From Psychrobacter cibarius (lineage in GTDB: Bacteria > Pseudomonadota > Gammaproteobacteria > Pseudomonadales > Moraxellaceae), in the NCBI RefSeq assembly GCF_016107535.1, contig NZ_JABASQ010000001.1, forward strand, positions 310,001 to 374,000: a DNA stretch of 64,000 bases, written 5' to 3'. The position numbers and the translations under genes are program-made. Of the stretch, positions 47,509 to 56,859 are shown one piece after another. The stretch's first letter is position 1, and every line of letters begins with the position of its first letter. The notes beneath the pieces were generated by a model. It worked only from the letters and a program-made list of their open reading frames with translations, had not been told where the DNA came from and searched no databases.

Positions 47509-47513
47509 GGATT

Positions 47514-49913
47514 CTATTTAGAACTAGAGCAACTTAAATCAGTACCAAATGGACTTGTCCAGTTTGGTCGAATTGGTATGCCAATATTCACGTCAGTTAC
47601 TAGAGTAGGGAAACCTATCACACGAGATTGCTGTGACTCACTACCATCTACACTAGTATTGACTGTAACACTAGCTTTGTACCAGTTTGCATACTCTTTA
47701 GGGTAACGTATAGAGAAATCTACTCTACCAGTATCATCTGTTATAAAATTAAAATTCTGGCTAGAAGTTACTTCTTGACCATTCTCATTGATAACTGCCG
47801 CCACGTTAACAGGATCTAATTGACCGTTATTGTTGAAATCTTCATTAGGATCTAAAATGCCATTATTATTTTTATCTTCTTTGCCACAAGAAACCGAATC
47901 TTGGAACCAGACAGTCCTGCCAAATATATCCTTAATGATACTAAACTCACCTTTTAAATAACTATCAGGAATCAAATTAATAGAGACTGGTTGATTAATA
48001 GCTGGCTTACCAGCACTATTGAGCACACTAATTGATCCTTTCTGGAAGTAATATACTTGATTGCTACCTGCAGAAACTTTGTCTGCAAATGCAAAACTAA
48101 TATAGGTCGACTTTGTTTGGACTGTGATTGCTGAATTATCTAAGAGTGTGTTTACTGCTTTTTCCTTACCATCTGGTAATCTAATTGACTGAACCTGTGC
48201 TTCAATGACAACACCATCTGTACTTGTTGAGTTTTGGCCTGCATTATAAGTCGTTACAGCTCGACCATTATCATCAGTATACGCCACCGCTTGGCTTAAA
48301 CTTCCACCAGATGCATCTCTGGTCGTCGTAAACTGTACAATAGCATTTTTGACAGGAGCATCATCCTTGTCCAAAACTCTAGCCATTACAGAGGTAGAGC
48401 CGCCCACACTTAAGACTGCACGCTCAATCTGTAGAATCAATTTTTTCGGCTCGATAGAGACAAAACTCAATACTGTCTCTTTACTATCATTGCCATATTC
48501 CGCTCTTACAGTTGCAGTTCCAGGTACATTAGATTCTACATAAAACTCAACTTTTTTACCCGTAACAGTCAATGTACGACGCGAGCTTCCTTGAACGTCA
48601 TTCACTGATGCAAATATTTTGCCCTTATTTGTTGAGACATTAACGCTATCTCCATCAACAGCATCTGGCACACTCAAGATGACTTTCTGTCGATCACCGA
48701 CAATAATATCTGTAGTTGGAGAAAACCCTATGTTTGAGCTACTCGTAGATACTACCGTTAAAATATCAGGAATACGCTGGCTAACTTCAACGCCTTTTAC
48801 CTCAAGACCGAATAAATAGTTATCATCTACTGGTTTTAAACTAGAAGCATTTAAGTCAACTGCAAAATTACCATTATTGTCAGACTTTCCAACCCCAGCT
48901 TCCGTATCGTTGCTATAAATAATAAAATTAGCATTCGCAACTGGTTTTGCTGCGCCATCTAAGAGTTGCCCAGATACTCTAAAATTATCTCCTGCATTTA
49001 CTGCATTCTTAGAAGATACCACGTTACTTACACGAGTACCTGAAGCTATGATTGGTAAGTTTTGTTCAACAATACTGTTTTTGCCATCATCAACAACAAC
49101 GTTCAATACACTCTCGTGGTTCAGTTGAGCATCAACACTTACTCTACTTTGTATCAGCTCGATTTCGACTAGCCCTTCATTATCTGTGAGCTGCCGAGAA
49201 GTTCCATTCAATGACAAGCCATATAATGCAGCATCAGCAATACTGACGATGACAGGCACTCCTGCAATAATACCGCCTTTTTTATCAGTTACTCTAATAC
49301 TAACTGTTGTCTTATCTTGGCCAGTCAATAGCTGATTTTTATCAGAGGAGATAAAAACATCATATACATTTTGTTTTTCAATATCAGCGTTGTCATTCGA
49401 GCCATATAGTTTAATAGATTTTGTTACATTACCAATACTAGCTTCTACTATCAATCCATTGTTTATAAGATAATCACTTTGCTCTGTAGATAATTGATTT
49501 AGCACCTCTAATCTGATTACTGCTTTGCCATTTTCATCCGTAGTAATCTTGGATTGAGAGTTACTAAATACACCTGTAGCTTTAGGGTCAGTAATTTTAA
49601 AAGTTACAGGTTGCTCTGCTAGATTACCATTGTTTGCATCTAACACTAAGGCAGTCACTTCTATAGAAGCTCCCTTAGTCATTTTAATCCCACTATAATT
49701 GGAAGATATATATATTTCACTTGCTTTAGTAGCAGAATCACCTGGAATTTGACCATCAGGGGTTACCTGCACCAAACCTGTATCAGGAGTGGGTGCAATA
49801 GAATCTACAGTATCACCGCCACCGCCACCACCACATCCAGCTAGAGTTAGTGATATTGTTAACGCCGTAAGCTGAAATAATTTAGAGGTAAAAGGTAATG
49901 AGCTATATGACAT
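47514..49913 (-). CDS. Large Ig-like (Big_1/invasin-type) repeat lipoprotein
   Basis: This 799-residue lipoprotein has a lipobox LAGC near residue 27 and a Gly-rich start to the mature chain. Several tandem Ig-like domains follow, each with the Big_1/intimin-type opening (for example EIYISSNYSGIKMTKGASIEVTALVLDANNG and VFISSDKNQLLTGQDKTTVSIRVTDKKG). At about 680-702 is DKNNNGILDPNE followed by a second DxNxDG-like loop, a possible Ca2+ site. The protein is probably on the outer membrane, displayed outward. It may act in adhesion or surface structure; this is inference. Confidence 0.88.
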   Translation of the reverse strand: MSYSSLPFTSKLFQLTALTISLTLAGCGGGGGGDTVDSIAPTPDTGLVQVTPDGQIPGDSATKASEIYISSNYSGIKMTKGASIEVTALVLDANNGNLAEQPVTFKITDPKATGVFSNSQSKITTDENGKAVIRLEVLNQLSTEQSDYLINNGLIVEASIGNVTKSIKLYGSNDNADIEKQNVYDVFISSDKNQLLTGQDKTTVSIRVTDKKGGIIAGVPVIVSIADAALYGLSLNGTSRQLTDNEGLVEIELIQSRVSVDAQLNHESVLNVVVDDGKNSIVEQNLPIIASGTRVSNVVSSKNAVNAGDNFRVSGQLLDGAAKPVANANFIIYSNDTEAGVGKSDNNGNFAVDLNASSLKPVDDNYLFGLEVKGVEVSQRIPDILTVVSTSSSNIGFSPTTDIIVGDRQKVILSVPDAVDGDSVNVSTNKGKIFASVNDVQGSSRRTLTVTGKKVEFYVESNVPGTATVRAEYGNDSKETVLSFVSIEPKKLILQIERAVLSVGGSTSVMARVLDKDDAPVKNAIVQFTTTRDASGGSLSQAVAYTDDNGRAVTTYNAGQNSTSTDGVVIEAQVQSIRLPDGKEKAVNTLLDNSAITVQTKSTYISFAFADKVSAGSNQVYYFQKGSISVLNSAGKPAINQPVSINLIPDSYLKGEFSIIKDIFGRTVWFQDSVSCGKEDKNNNGILDPNEDFNNNGQLDPVNVAAVINENGQEVTSSQNFNFITDDTGRVDFSIRYPKEYANWYKASVTVNTSVDGSESQQSRVIGFPTLVTDVNIGIPIRPNWTSPFGTDLSCSSSK

Positions 49914-50181
49914 GTTTTGGACTCCGCGTCAGCAGTAATTTATTCGAGCAAATAAACAAAAATCATTACACAGAATCATAACAGATTGGTAATGATACAT
50001 AGATTTACATTAACACCCGTTGTATTAACAGATTGTATTAAATATATAACAGCAACTTTACTGACTTTTGTCATAACTTACAACTAAAAATTAATTTTTA
50101 CTATTAAATAATCAACAACATAGCCAGTGAATTTCAGGGTATAATAGCCATCCTTTAGATCGACAATAATCATAAAAATAT

Positions 50182-50210
50182 TTGAGTATTCATCTCTTTT
50201 ATGGTATAAA
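50182..50210 (+). promoter_or_regulatory. rpmB-rpmG sigma-70 promoter
   Basis: TTGAGT (50182-50187) and TATAAA (50205-50210) are separated by 17 bp, both close to consensus. Transcription would start near 50217, giving a leader of about 180 nt. Confidence 0.75.
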
Positions 50211-50357
50211 TGTCGGCTTTAAAATTTTCTGAATTGGTACGCTTGTTATTTGCCTTTAGATAACAGCAATATCAACTCAACATTCATATAGTTTTGTTTG
50301 GTGCAAAGCTGCCGCTTGCTGTGTCCATGCCGCAAAAACGTGCAACTTGCCCAGACT

Positions 50358-50378
50358 GGTATGAGAAAAACTCATACC
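50358..50378 (+). promoter_or_regulatory. Hairpin just before the rpmB ribosome site
   Basis: ggtatgag-aaaaa-ctcatacc forms an 8-bp perfect stem, 10 bases before the TAGGAG ribosome site. It has no T tract. It could affect translation or bind a ribosomal protein (inference). Confidence 0.55.
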
Positions 50379-50398
50379 TCATAGATTAGGAGTTCGCC

Positions 50399-50635
50399 AT
50401 GTCTCGAGTTTGCCAAGTGACTGGAAAGCGCCCTATGGTGGGTAATAATGTTTCGCACGCAAACAACAAAACCCGTCGTCGCTTTCTACCAAACCTTCAT
50501 AACCATCGTTTTTGGGTAGAGTCTGAAAATCGTTTTGTACGTCTACGTGTGTCTACCAAAGGTATGCGCACTATTGACAAACTTGGTATCGATAAAGTGT
50601 TAGCAGATATGCGCGCACAAGGTCAAAAAGTATAA
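50399..50635 (+). CDS. rpmB: 50S ribosomal protein L28
   Basis: This 78-residue L28 begins [27 protein letters not shown] and ends with [14 protein letters not shown], the full family length. TAGGAG is upstream. It is the first gene of the rpmB-rpmG operon, in the common gammaproteobacterial order. Confidence 0.98.
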   Translation: MSRVCQVTGKRPMVGNNVSHANNKTRRRFLPNLHNHRFWVESENRFVRLRVSTKGMRTIDKLGIDKVLADMRAQGQKV

Positions 50636-50644
50636 GTTAAGAAT

Positions 50645-50688
50645 AGCAGCTTAATATTTCGATAATTTTCGTGATTTAAGCTGCTTTT
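50645..50688 (+). terminator. Hairpin between rpmB and rpmG
   Basis: agcagcttaa pairs with ttaagctgct (50645-50654, 50676-50685), with a 21-nt loop and only TTT after it. This is a weak terminator or processing site that could lower rpmG expression relative to rpmB. Confidence 0.5.
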
Positions 50689-50768
50689 CTGCTACATCTT
50701 ATGTAGTTACTTAATATTTTAGATCCGTACCTATCGTTTGAAGACCCCTCATTTACAGGAAAGCTATC

Positions 50769-50924
50769 ATGAGAGATAAAATTAAATTAGTATCAACAGC
50801 TGGTACTGGGTATTACTACACCACTACTAAAAACAAACGCACTATGCCTGGCAAAATGGAAATGAAGAAATTCGATCCAAAAATTCGTCAGCACGTGATG
50901 TTTAAAGAAGCTAAAATCAAATAA
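50769..50924 (+). CDS. rpmG: 50S ribosomal protein L33
   Basis: This 51-residue L33 begins [20 protein letters not shown] and ends KEAKIK, as in gammaproteobacterial L33. The zinc-binding Cys pairs of the C+ form are absent, so this is the zinc-free type. AGGAAAG is before the ATG. It is shorter than usual length cut-offs, so it is easy to miss. Confidence 0.97.
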   Translation: MRDKIKLVSTAGTGYYYTTTKNKRTMPGKMEMKKFDPKIRQHVMFKEAKIK

Positions 50925-50982
50925 TTGCTATAATTTATAGAATATATTTTTATAAATACGTTCTATATATAAGTTACTTGAA

Positions 50983-51016
50983 AAAAAAGGGTATATCAAT
51001 TGATATACCCTTTTTT
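50983..51016 (+). terminator. rpmG terminator
   Basis: Palindrome aaaaaagggtatatcaat / tgatatacccttttt, 17-bp arms with almost no loop, followed by T. It is symmetric and could also serve the minus-strand gene ending at 51090. Confidence 0.9.
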
Positions 51017-51089
51017 ACGCTTGCTACTTTTAATGATGATTATTTTAATTAACGACTACTAGCCAACTTAACAGCAACCCATCTCATCA

Positions 51090-51401
51090 CTAACTATAGT
51101 GCGTCGGCTCTTTGTCATAAACATGCGCATGCCATTGGCTCATCTGCTTTTGCATAATGACCTGAATCGCGGCATGAATCATATGCTGACCTATCGCTTG
51201 GGTGTCACTACCGAGCAGCTCTTTAAGCTTTTCAGAAAAATCAATGGTCATCAGCGGCGCTTCGTCTTGTTCCGCGTCACGTAACAATAAGCGACCATCT
51301 TCTGCCTCTACCAACTCAAGGGTAGTCTCTTTGGCAAATCCTGCAAATTGATCCGTACTTTCGTTATCTACTTCTATATCATTATCGATATCGTATGGCA
51401 T
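51090..51401 (-). CDS. Small acidic protein, unknown
   Basis: The 103 residues start at MPYDIDNDIEVDNE (51401), with GAGGAAG seven bases before the ATG. Upstream in-frame Met codons at 51416 and 51437 have poorer ribosome sites. The protein is acidic and soluble. It has a beta-type middle (TTLELVEAEDGRLLLRD) and a C-terminal helix (IGQHMIHAAIQVIMQKQM). No family is recognised. Confidence 0.72.
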   Translation of the reverse strand: MPYDIDNDIEVDNESTDQFAGFAKETTLELVEAEDGRLLLRDAEQDEAPLMTIDFSEKLKELLGSDTQAIGQHMIHAAIQVIMQKQMSQWHAHVYDKEPTHYS

Positions 51402-51586
51402 GAATTGCTTCCTCATTGTCCCGTCTAATACTTGCAAGAAAAATCGCGCACCGCAACATTATTGTTTTACAGTAATACGGGTAAAACTATCTTAGTCATA
51501 CAATGGACGCTTTGGTCTTGAAATTCAAGGCTTGTCACATAAGTCTTCTACATAAAGGCTCTTTGGGTGTGCTATCACTGATAGTA

Positions 51587-51898
51587 TTAGCGCCAGTAGC
51601 GTAATTTTGCCACAGTAAATAAGAAGGCAACAAACATGCCGAGATAATACATGAGCTTTAACTCTAATGTCGGATCTCGATATTTAAACGGTAAGGCTAC
51701 AGTGGCGGTGGCGGTCGGAAATATCAACAGCATAAGCAGCCAGTTTTCGATGACATTGAGCCAGCCTTGTAAATCAGTACCGTTACGTAATGATGCCAGC
51801 CCTAGCAGCAAACAGGCGATAATTAAGCTGGTGAATAAGCCATTGGGTAGGTCTTTTGGATAGATGATATTGGCAATCTTGGTCGGTATGATTCTCAT
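51587..51898 (-). CDS. Small membrane protein, unknown
   Basis: The 103 residues have three membrane helices (about 21-37, 48-68 and 82-98), a basic end (KLRYWR) and no signal peptide. No family is recognised. Confidence 0.7.
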   Translation of the reverse strand: MRIIPTKIANIIYPKDLPNGLFTSLIIACLLLGLASLRNGTDLQGWLNVIENWLLMLLIFPTATATVALPFKYRDPTLELKLMYYLGMFVAFLFTVAKLRYWR

Positions 51899-52018
51899 GT
51901 AAAATTCCAGTCACGCTTGCAGCGCGTGACTTAATAATTAAAAATTGTATAAAAACAGCCTATCATAAATATTGCAGTGCACTATTTACCAAACAGCTTT
52001 ATCTCTGCTCATAAGACT

Positions 52019-52396
52019 CTAACTGTAAGTACCCATTAACCAAAGCATCGATATACAAGAGGTTAAATAACCCAAGCTAATGGCATTCCAGCTCTCTATA
52101 TGCATGCCTTTGACTTTGTTAAGTATCTTCGAACCTAGCCAAAAAAACAGGGGAATGCCCAGCATAAATGCAGGCACAATGATCGCAGCATGACGTAATA
52201 CTTCACCAGTATCATCACCCACCATTAGCCGAAAGCCGTAACCTGCCAAACTTAGAACCAAGGCAAATACAGCCAAGCCAATAGTAATACCCTTTGGCAC
52301 CAGACTGCGTTGCTGTATCTCATTCTGAATTGGCTGCTCAGTGCTTTGCTCTGACTCAGGTGATTCTGACGAATTGATTGAGTTTTTTGTGTCCAT
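52019..52396 (-). CDS. Small membrane protein with polar N-terminus, unknown
   Basis: The 125 residues have a polar acidic Ser/Glu/Gln-rich N-terminal tail (1-33) followed by three membrane helices (about 37-56, 66-88 and 103-122). No family is recognised. It is between rpe and another small membrane gene on the same strand. Confidence 0.7.
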   Translation of the reverse strand: MDTKNSINSSESPESEQSTEQPIQNEIQQRSLVPKGITIGLAVFALVLSLAGYGFRLMVGDDTGEVLRHAAIIVPAFMLGIPLFFWLGSKILNKVKGMHIESWNAISLGYLTSCISMLWLMGTYS

Positions 52397-52516
52397 ATTT
52401 CACCTTTACGTAACTTGCCGTTATGCATCGTTATCCGTTATACAGCACATTTTTCTACTATTCTTTTATGACGAAAATGACTGACGAACGTATTTACCAG
52501 TCACATAAGACCGTGG

Positions 52517-53209
52517 TTATTCGTTACCATTAGCCAAAGCTAGCTCAGCACGCATAGCATCAATAGCCACTTTATAGTCATCTTGGTTAAAGATCGCCGA
52601 CCCTGCCACAAACATATCAGCACCCGCTTCGGCAATGGCTCGGATATTACTGGCTTTGATACCGCCATCTACTTCTAATCTGATATCACGACCGCTGGTG
52701 ATGATGCGCTGACGAACTTGGCGCACTTTTTCTAACGTCCCTTCAATAAATGACTGACCGCCAAAACCTGGGTTGACGCTCATCAATAAAATTTGATCTA
52801 CCTTGTCCATCACATAGTCTAAATAATGTAATGGCGTTGCTGGATTCAATACTAAACCACATTCAGCACCGCCATCTTTGATCAGTTGTAAAGAGCGATC
52901 AATATGCCCACTGGCTTCTGGATGAAAAGTGATAACACTCGCACCTGCTTCCAAAAACTGCTCAATCATGCCGTCAACTGGCGAGACCATCAAATGCACA
53001 TCGATTGGTGCATCAATCCCATAATCACGCAGCGCCTTACAAATCATACTGCCAAAGGTGAGATTGGGTACATAATGGTTGTCCATTACATCAAAATGAA
53101 TCACATCAGCACCTGATTCCAACACCCTTTCAACTTCTTCACCTAGACGTGCAAAATCAGCTGAGAGTATTGATGGAGCGATAAGATAAGGTTTAGAAGG
53201 AATAATCAT
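52517..53209 (-). CDS. rpe: Ribulose-phosphate 3-epimerase
   Basis: Rpe interconverts ribulose-5-P and xylulose-5-P in the pentose phosphate pathway. The 230 residues form a TIM barrel with [45 protein letters not shown] and EVDGGI, which carry the metal ligands (His, Asp) and phosphate site. AGGTAG precedes the ATG. No pentose pathway partner is adjacent. Confidence 0.97.
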   Translation of the reverse strand: MIIPSKPYLIAPSILSADFARLGEEVERVLESGADVIHFDVMDNHYVPNLTFGSMICKALRDYGIDAPIDVHLMVSPVDGMIEQFLEAGASVITFHPEASGHIDRSLQLIKDGGAECGLVLNPATPLHYLDYVMDKVDQILLMSVNPGFGGQSFIEGTLEKVRQVRQRIITSGRDIRLEVDGGIKASNIRAIAEAGADMFVAGSAIFNQDDYKVAIDAMRAELALANGNE

Positions 53210-53319
53210 AGTTAAGCTACCTGATTCTGTTGAAATAAAATACGAATAAAATAAAAAGAAACTAAGGACTGGCTTAAAAAACTGAGCCTTTAAAGCAATA
53301 ATATTAAGAACTCAAACCA

Positions 53320-53772
53320 CTAGCGCTGCTTATACTGGGTTTTGCAATAAGCACGACCGACCTCGAAGCCTCGCTTAGCTTGATATTTGGTCGCGCGATT
53401 ACTGACACGCTGACGCCATAAGCGAAAAGATGACGGCTTTAGCGTTTGGCGCATCAGCTTAATCACGCCTGCTTCATTGAGACCATAGCTATGCTCTATC
53501 GCCGCAAACGGTGTTCTGTCCTCCCACGCCATTTCTATTACTCGTGAGACTTGCGCGTCATCTAGCACTTTATCACCCGACTCATTGACTACAGTTGCGA
53601 TAAGCTCATCTGAACGTGTCTGTCTGTCATTTGATTCAGTACTAATATCAGCATGCTGATTATTTTTTAGAGCCGCGGTCATATCGGCTTGCATGGTCGC
53701 AAGCGATGACTGAACGGTTTGCTGCTTACAAGCCAAACCATCGGCTACTAATGCTGTCAGATTACTTGCCAT
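53320..53772 (-). CDS. DUF2805 / TIGR03643 family protein
   Basis: The 150 residues include a C-terminal domain (about 75-145) with VIEMAWEDRTPFAAIEHSYGLNEAGVIKLMRQTL and SSFRLWRQRVSNRATKYQAKR, matching TIGR03643. That is a helix-turn-helix-like motif of unknown function. The N-terminal 65 residues are variable and polar. A later start is possible. It is a single gene. Confidence 0.85.
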   Translation of the reverse strand: MASNLTALVADGLACKQQTVQSSLATMQADMTAALKNNQHADISTESNDRQTRSDELIATVVNESGDKVLDDAQVSRVIEMAWEDRTPFAAIEHSYGLNEAGVIKLMRQTLKPSSFRLWRQRVSNRATKYQAKRGFEVGRAYCKTQYKQR

Positions 53773-53919
53773 AAAACCTTACCTTTAAAGAGGCTTAACA
53801 GATATTCAGCCAACTTCTATTTTATATGAATCTATTTTATATCAATAAGTACGCTTGACTAAATAATCAGCGTAACTGTCTGTCAATTTATCGATCAGAT
53901 CATCATTCTAATACTGGAC

Positions 53920-54819
53920 TTAGCTCATTTGTGCCATACGCCAGTGATGCTCAATATGATCGTTAATCACCGTTTGGATAAAATAGTAGCTATGATCGTG
54001 ACCCGCTTGATAACGCAAGGTTAAGGGCTGATTGGCTTTGTCACAAGCGCGTTGTAATTTGGTGGTTTGTAATTGACCCTCTGCTAAAAAATTATCAGCC
54101 GCGCCTTGATCTACCAAGATACTTGCATACTGCTGCCCCGATTTTTCAATCATCTGCACAGCATCTGCCTGCGCCCATGGTGATTTATCATCGCCGAAGT
54201 ATTCTGTATAAGCGGCTTGCCCCCATGCCGACTCACTGGCCGCGCACACAGGCGATAATGCTGAGACACTCACAAACTTGCCTGGAAACTTAAAGCCCAA
54301 TAGTAATGCTCCGTGACCGCCCATCGAATGCCCTGTCACGCCGATACTATCAATAGGAAATTCTGAGCGTAACAAGTCATATAACTCATCAACAATATAG
54401 CTTTGCATATTAAAATGCTCTGACCAAGGTGCTTGCGTCGCATCGACATAATAGCTGGCACCCTGACCAACAAAATAGCGGTCGTCGTTTGGCACATCGC
54501 TGTCATCACTACTTCGAGGTGATGTATCAGGCGCGATAAGTATCATACCAAGCTCGCTGCATTTTTGCTGAAAGTGCGCTTTGTGGGTGACGTTATCAGC
54601 ATTGCAAGTGAGACCTGATAAATATAGAATCGCTGGACAACGGCGACCAGCAAGCGCTTCATCTGGCAGATAAATGCTAAAGGTCATCGGCGTTTTGGTC
54701 GATGATGATTGATGGCTATAGTAATGCTGCTCACCATCGAAACAGCGGTTGACGCTGATCTGCGTGATTTTTGAGTTGGTAGATAAACTGTGTTTATAAG
54801 AGTTGTTCATAAGCGACAT
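53920..54819 (-). CDS. fghA: S-formylglutathione hydrolase
   Basis: This enzyme hydrolyses S-formylglutathione to formate and glutathione in formaldehyde detoxification. The 299 residues have the serine hydrolase motif GHSMGGHGALLLG (nucleophile Ser), the Asp in DNFLAEGQL and the His in GHDHSYYF. SGLTCNADNVTHK and DTSPR are typical of FghA/esterase D. An N-terminal extension of about 20 residues is seen. The usual partner, glutathione-dependent formaldehyde dehydrogenase (adhC), is not in this window. Confidence 0.94.
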   Translation of the reverse strand: MSLMNNSYKHSLSTNSKITQISVNRCFDGEQHYYSHQSSSTKTPMTFSIYLPDEALAGRRCPAILYLSGLTCNADNVTHKAHFQQKCSELGMILIAPDTSPRSSDDSDVPNDDRYFVGQGASYYVDATQAPWSEHFNMQSYIVDELYDLLRSEFPIDSIGVTGHSMGGHGALLLGFKFPGKFVSVSALSPVCAASESAWGQAAYTEYFGDDKSPWAQADAVQMIEKSGQQYASILVDQGAADNFLAEGQLQTTKLQRACDKANQPLTLRYQAGHDHSYYFIQTVINDHIEHHWRMAQMS

Positions 54820-54911
54820 CCTTTTTATCCAAAGTAAAGTACACGATGACTTATAAAAAGCATTGGTAAAGTAATACTAGTACTTCTCCAAACTCACTTA
54901 GTACTCAATCA

Positions 54912-54985
54912 TTATACCATTCACAAGAATTAAAGTAGTAAGGAAAGCGAGTGTCAGTATTACAGATTCTAGACTGAACGAGCTT
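54912..54985 (+). repeat. Dispersed intergenic repeat, copy B
   Basis: This region begins ttataccattc and contains gcgagtgtc; it aligns with 31318-31390. It sits between the start of fghA and the end of the C13 peptidase gene. Confidence 0.65.
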
Positions 54986-55031
54986 AATACGGCTCATCGT
55001 GATTTTTGGGTTGCGGGTTTTGGGTTTACTG

Positions 55032-56513
55032 TTAATTGGCAGTGATCGCAGTATTAGCCACTGGCTGACCAGAAGCACTATCCTCTACGACATTAATGGC
55101 GATAGGATCACTGTCATTAATAATACTGGCGACTGGTGGTCGGGTTTTATCAAACAATACTTGTTCGAACGCTGGCAAAGCAGTCTCCATCAGACTACCA
55201 ATCACCATCTGCGGCTCTGAGGGTTCAAAACCCATCGCACTTTCACGCTCATTCACACGCAAACGGGCATCTTTAAAGGCAGATTCAAAACTGGTATTAC
55301 CACGCAGGCTTTCAGCAAAAAACGCTTGCCCAAAATAGGTCATCTCAGCTGTGTTGGTGCAGCCAAACGATGCTTTGTCAGCGGCTGATGCAGTAATCAC
55401 TACCGTGGTTGGGGAGGCCAATTCATCGATAAATGAGCCTGAATAGCAGGCAGATACCACAATCACCCGCCAGCGAATACCTGAAGCGTCTAGCGCCTCC
55501 CGTAACCATGCGGCGTCTAGATTCTCCATTGCTAATGGTGGATTTGCTAATTGAATGATATTTTCGTTGCCGTGTGAAGACAAGGTTAGGAATAACACAT
55601 CCTCATCGGCATTCATCTGCTGACCAATTTTCTTTAATCCACGCAGAATACTGGTTTTGGTAGCGATTGGCTCATCAAGCCAACTATAAGTATTGTTGAT
55701 CAACGAGAGTGAATGTCCACTAGTGCCAAAACGCACATCGAATAGCTCACGCACTTTATTAATCTCAGAGCGAAAAACGTCTTGACCAGAGAATCCTGCC
55801 ACACCCATAAAATACCAGTCGGTCTTGCCCGAAGTGCTAGGATCGATACTATTTAATGCTTGCTGTAACAAACGAGGCTGCTCATATAATGCCGCTTCGG
55901 CTAAAACAGGCTCTACAGGAATCTGCTTAAATATAGGCTGATCCGCGACATTACGCTGCCAAATCGTCAACAGTGCGACTGCACCTACCAATACAATGAC
56001 CCGCTCCCACCACGGTATGCGTAGACGACGAGAAAAAATCCATAATAACGCCAAGGTCTGCCATAAAAACAGCACCAAAAACAGTATGGGTAAAAGTGAA
56101 TAGCTCCAATCTGGCAACCAACCATAACTGCCCAAAAACTGCACCAAACTTTGTAATAATGCAGATAAGGTATCAGCCACTAACCACAATACCACGGGCA
56201 CAAACACCAACGTTTGATTGCCAGAACGCCGTGCCAAAATGATGCCGCCCAATAAAATTATCATCGGCCAAATCAAGTAGCTGACCAACCCTTGCTCATT
56301 AAAGATACTGCCATTTTCCGCGGCTAACCAAGAAAACAGTACATTACTACCGAGTGCCAATAGTGCAAATACGGCAAACTGGATAAAGGTAGGTTTTACC
56401 CAAGAAAACGCGCGCGTCGACCCCACTAGCATCCACAAGGTTGCAATAATATTGGCAGCGAAATTGAGCGAAAAACGCTGAAGCGATACGGTTTTTAACG
56501 ACGCAAGTGACAA
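55032..56513 (-). CDS. Membrane-anchored C13 (caspase/legumain-like) peptidase
   Basis: The 493 residues have about five membrane helices in the first 195 residues. A C13-family cysteine peptidase domain (about 225-450) follows, with the catalytic dyad His314 (LSSHGNEN) and Cys356 (VSACYSGSF). The fold is of the caspase clan. The start is a TTG at 56513, with AGAGG eight bases upstream. Bacterial C13 proteins of this type are found in proteobacteria without a known substrate. The C-terminal tail (450-493) is disordered. Confidence 0.88.
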   Translation of the reverse strand: MSLASLKTVSLQRFSLNFAANIIATLWMLVGSTRAFSWVKPTFIQFAVFALLALGSNVLFSWLAAENGSIFNEQGLVSYLIWPMIILLGGIILARRSGNQTLVFVPVVLWLVADTLSALLQSLVQFLGSYGWLPDWSYSLLPILFLVLFLWQTLALLWIFSRRLRIPWWERVIVLVGAVALLTIWQRNVADQPIFKQIPVEPVLAEAALYEQPRLLQQALNSIDPSTSGKTDWYFMGVAGFSGQDVFRSEINKVRELFDVRFGTSGHSLSLINNTYSWLDEPIATKTSILRGLKKIGQQMNADEDVLFLTLSSHGNENIIQLANPPLAMENLDAAWLREALDASGIRWRVIVVSACYSGSFIDELASPTTVVITASAADKASFGCTNTAEMTYFGQAFFAESLRGNTSFESAFKDARLRVNERESAMGFEPSEPQMVIGSLMETALPAFEQVLFDKTRPPVASIINDSDPIAINVVEDSASGQPVANTAITAN

Positions 56514-56793
56514 AGACTTAAACCTCTAGCCAGTCGAGAAAAGAAAGTGAGTTGATGATGATTTTTGGTGTGGCAGCTACCTACGAAATGTCATTAATTC
56601 ACATTTTTTATATAGCATATGGACATCAAGATTACATGCAATTCACAATGAGATGATTTTAAGAGACGAATAGCAAAGACTAAAAATATGACTAAACAGT
56701 TTAGCTCGCTAATATAACGCGATTGTAACGGATTGTCGGTCAAGAGGATAAGGCTGATTTGTAAAATTCGCTTAAATTTGGCTAAGAACATAT
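56514..56793. other. AT-rich spacer between the C13 gene and the htpG terminator
   Basis: This is part of a 346-bp gap. It has no supportable gene. A 65-codon minus-strand open frame (56594-56791) is present but lacks a ribosome site and runs through low-complexity sequence next to the htpG terminator. Confidence 0.6.
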
Positions 56794-56829
56794 AAAAAAG
56801 GAGATCTTGAATCCAAGACCTCCTTTTTT
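56794..56829 (-). terminator. htpG terminator
   Basis: aaaaaaggag-a-tcttg / caaga-c-ctccttttt is a long hairpin with T runs on both sides, 30 bp after the htpG stop. Confidence 0.9.
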
Positions 56830-56859
56830 CTCAATAATGACTGTATCAAAGACTCACTA

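Larger units (their letters stand above)
49914..50398. other. Divergent spacer between the Ig-like gene and rpmB
   Basis: These 485 bp contain the rpmB promoter (50182-50210), an approximately 190-nt leader, and an AT-rich stretch next to the Ig-like gene. No additional gene is supported. Confidence 0.7.

Noticed and set aside
56594..56791. Minus-strand frame of 65 codons between htpG and the C13 gene
   Set aside because: It lacks a ribosome site, has unremarkable composition and abuts the htpG terminator.
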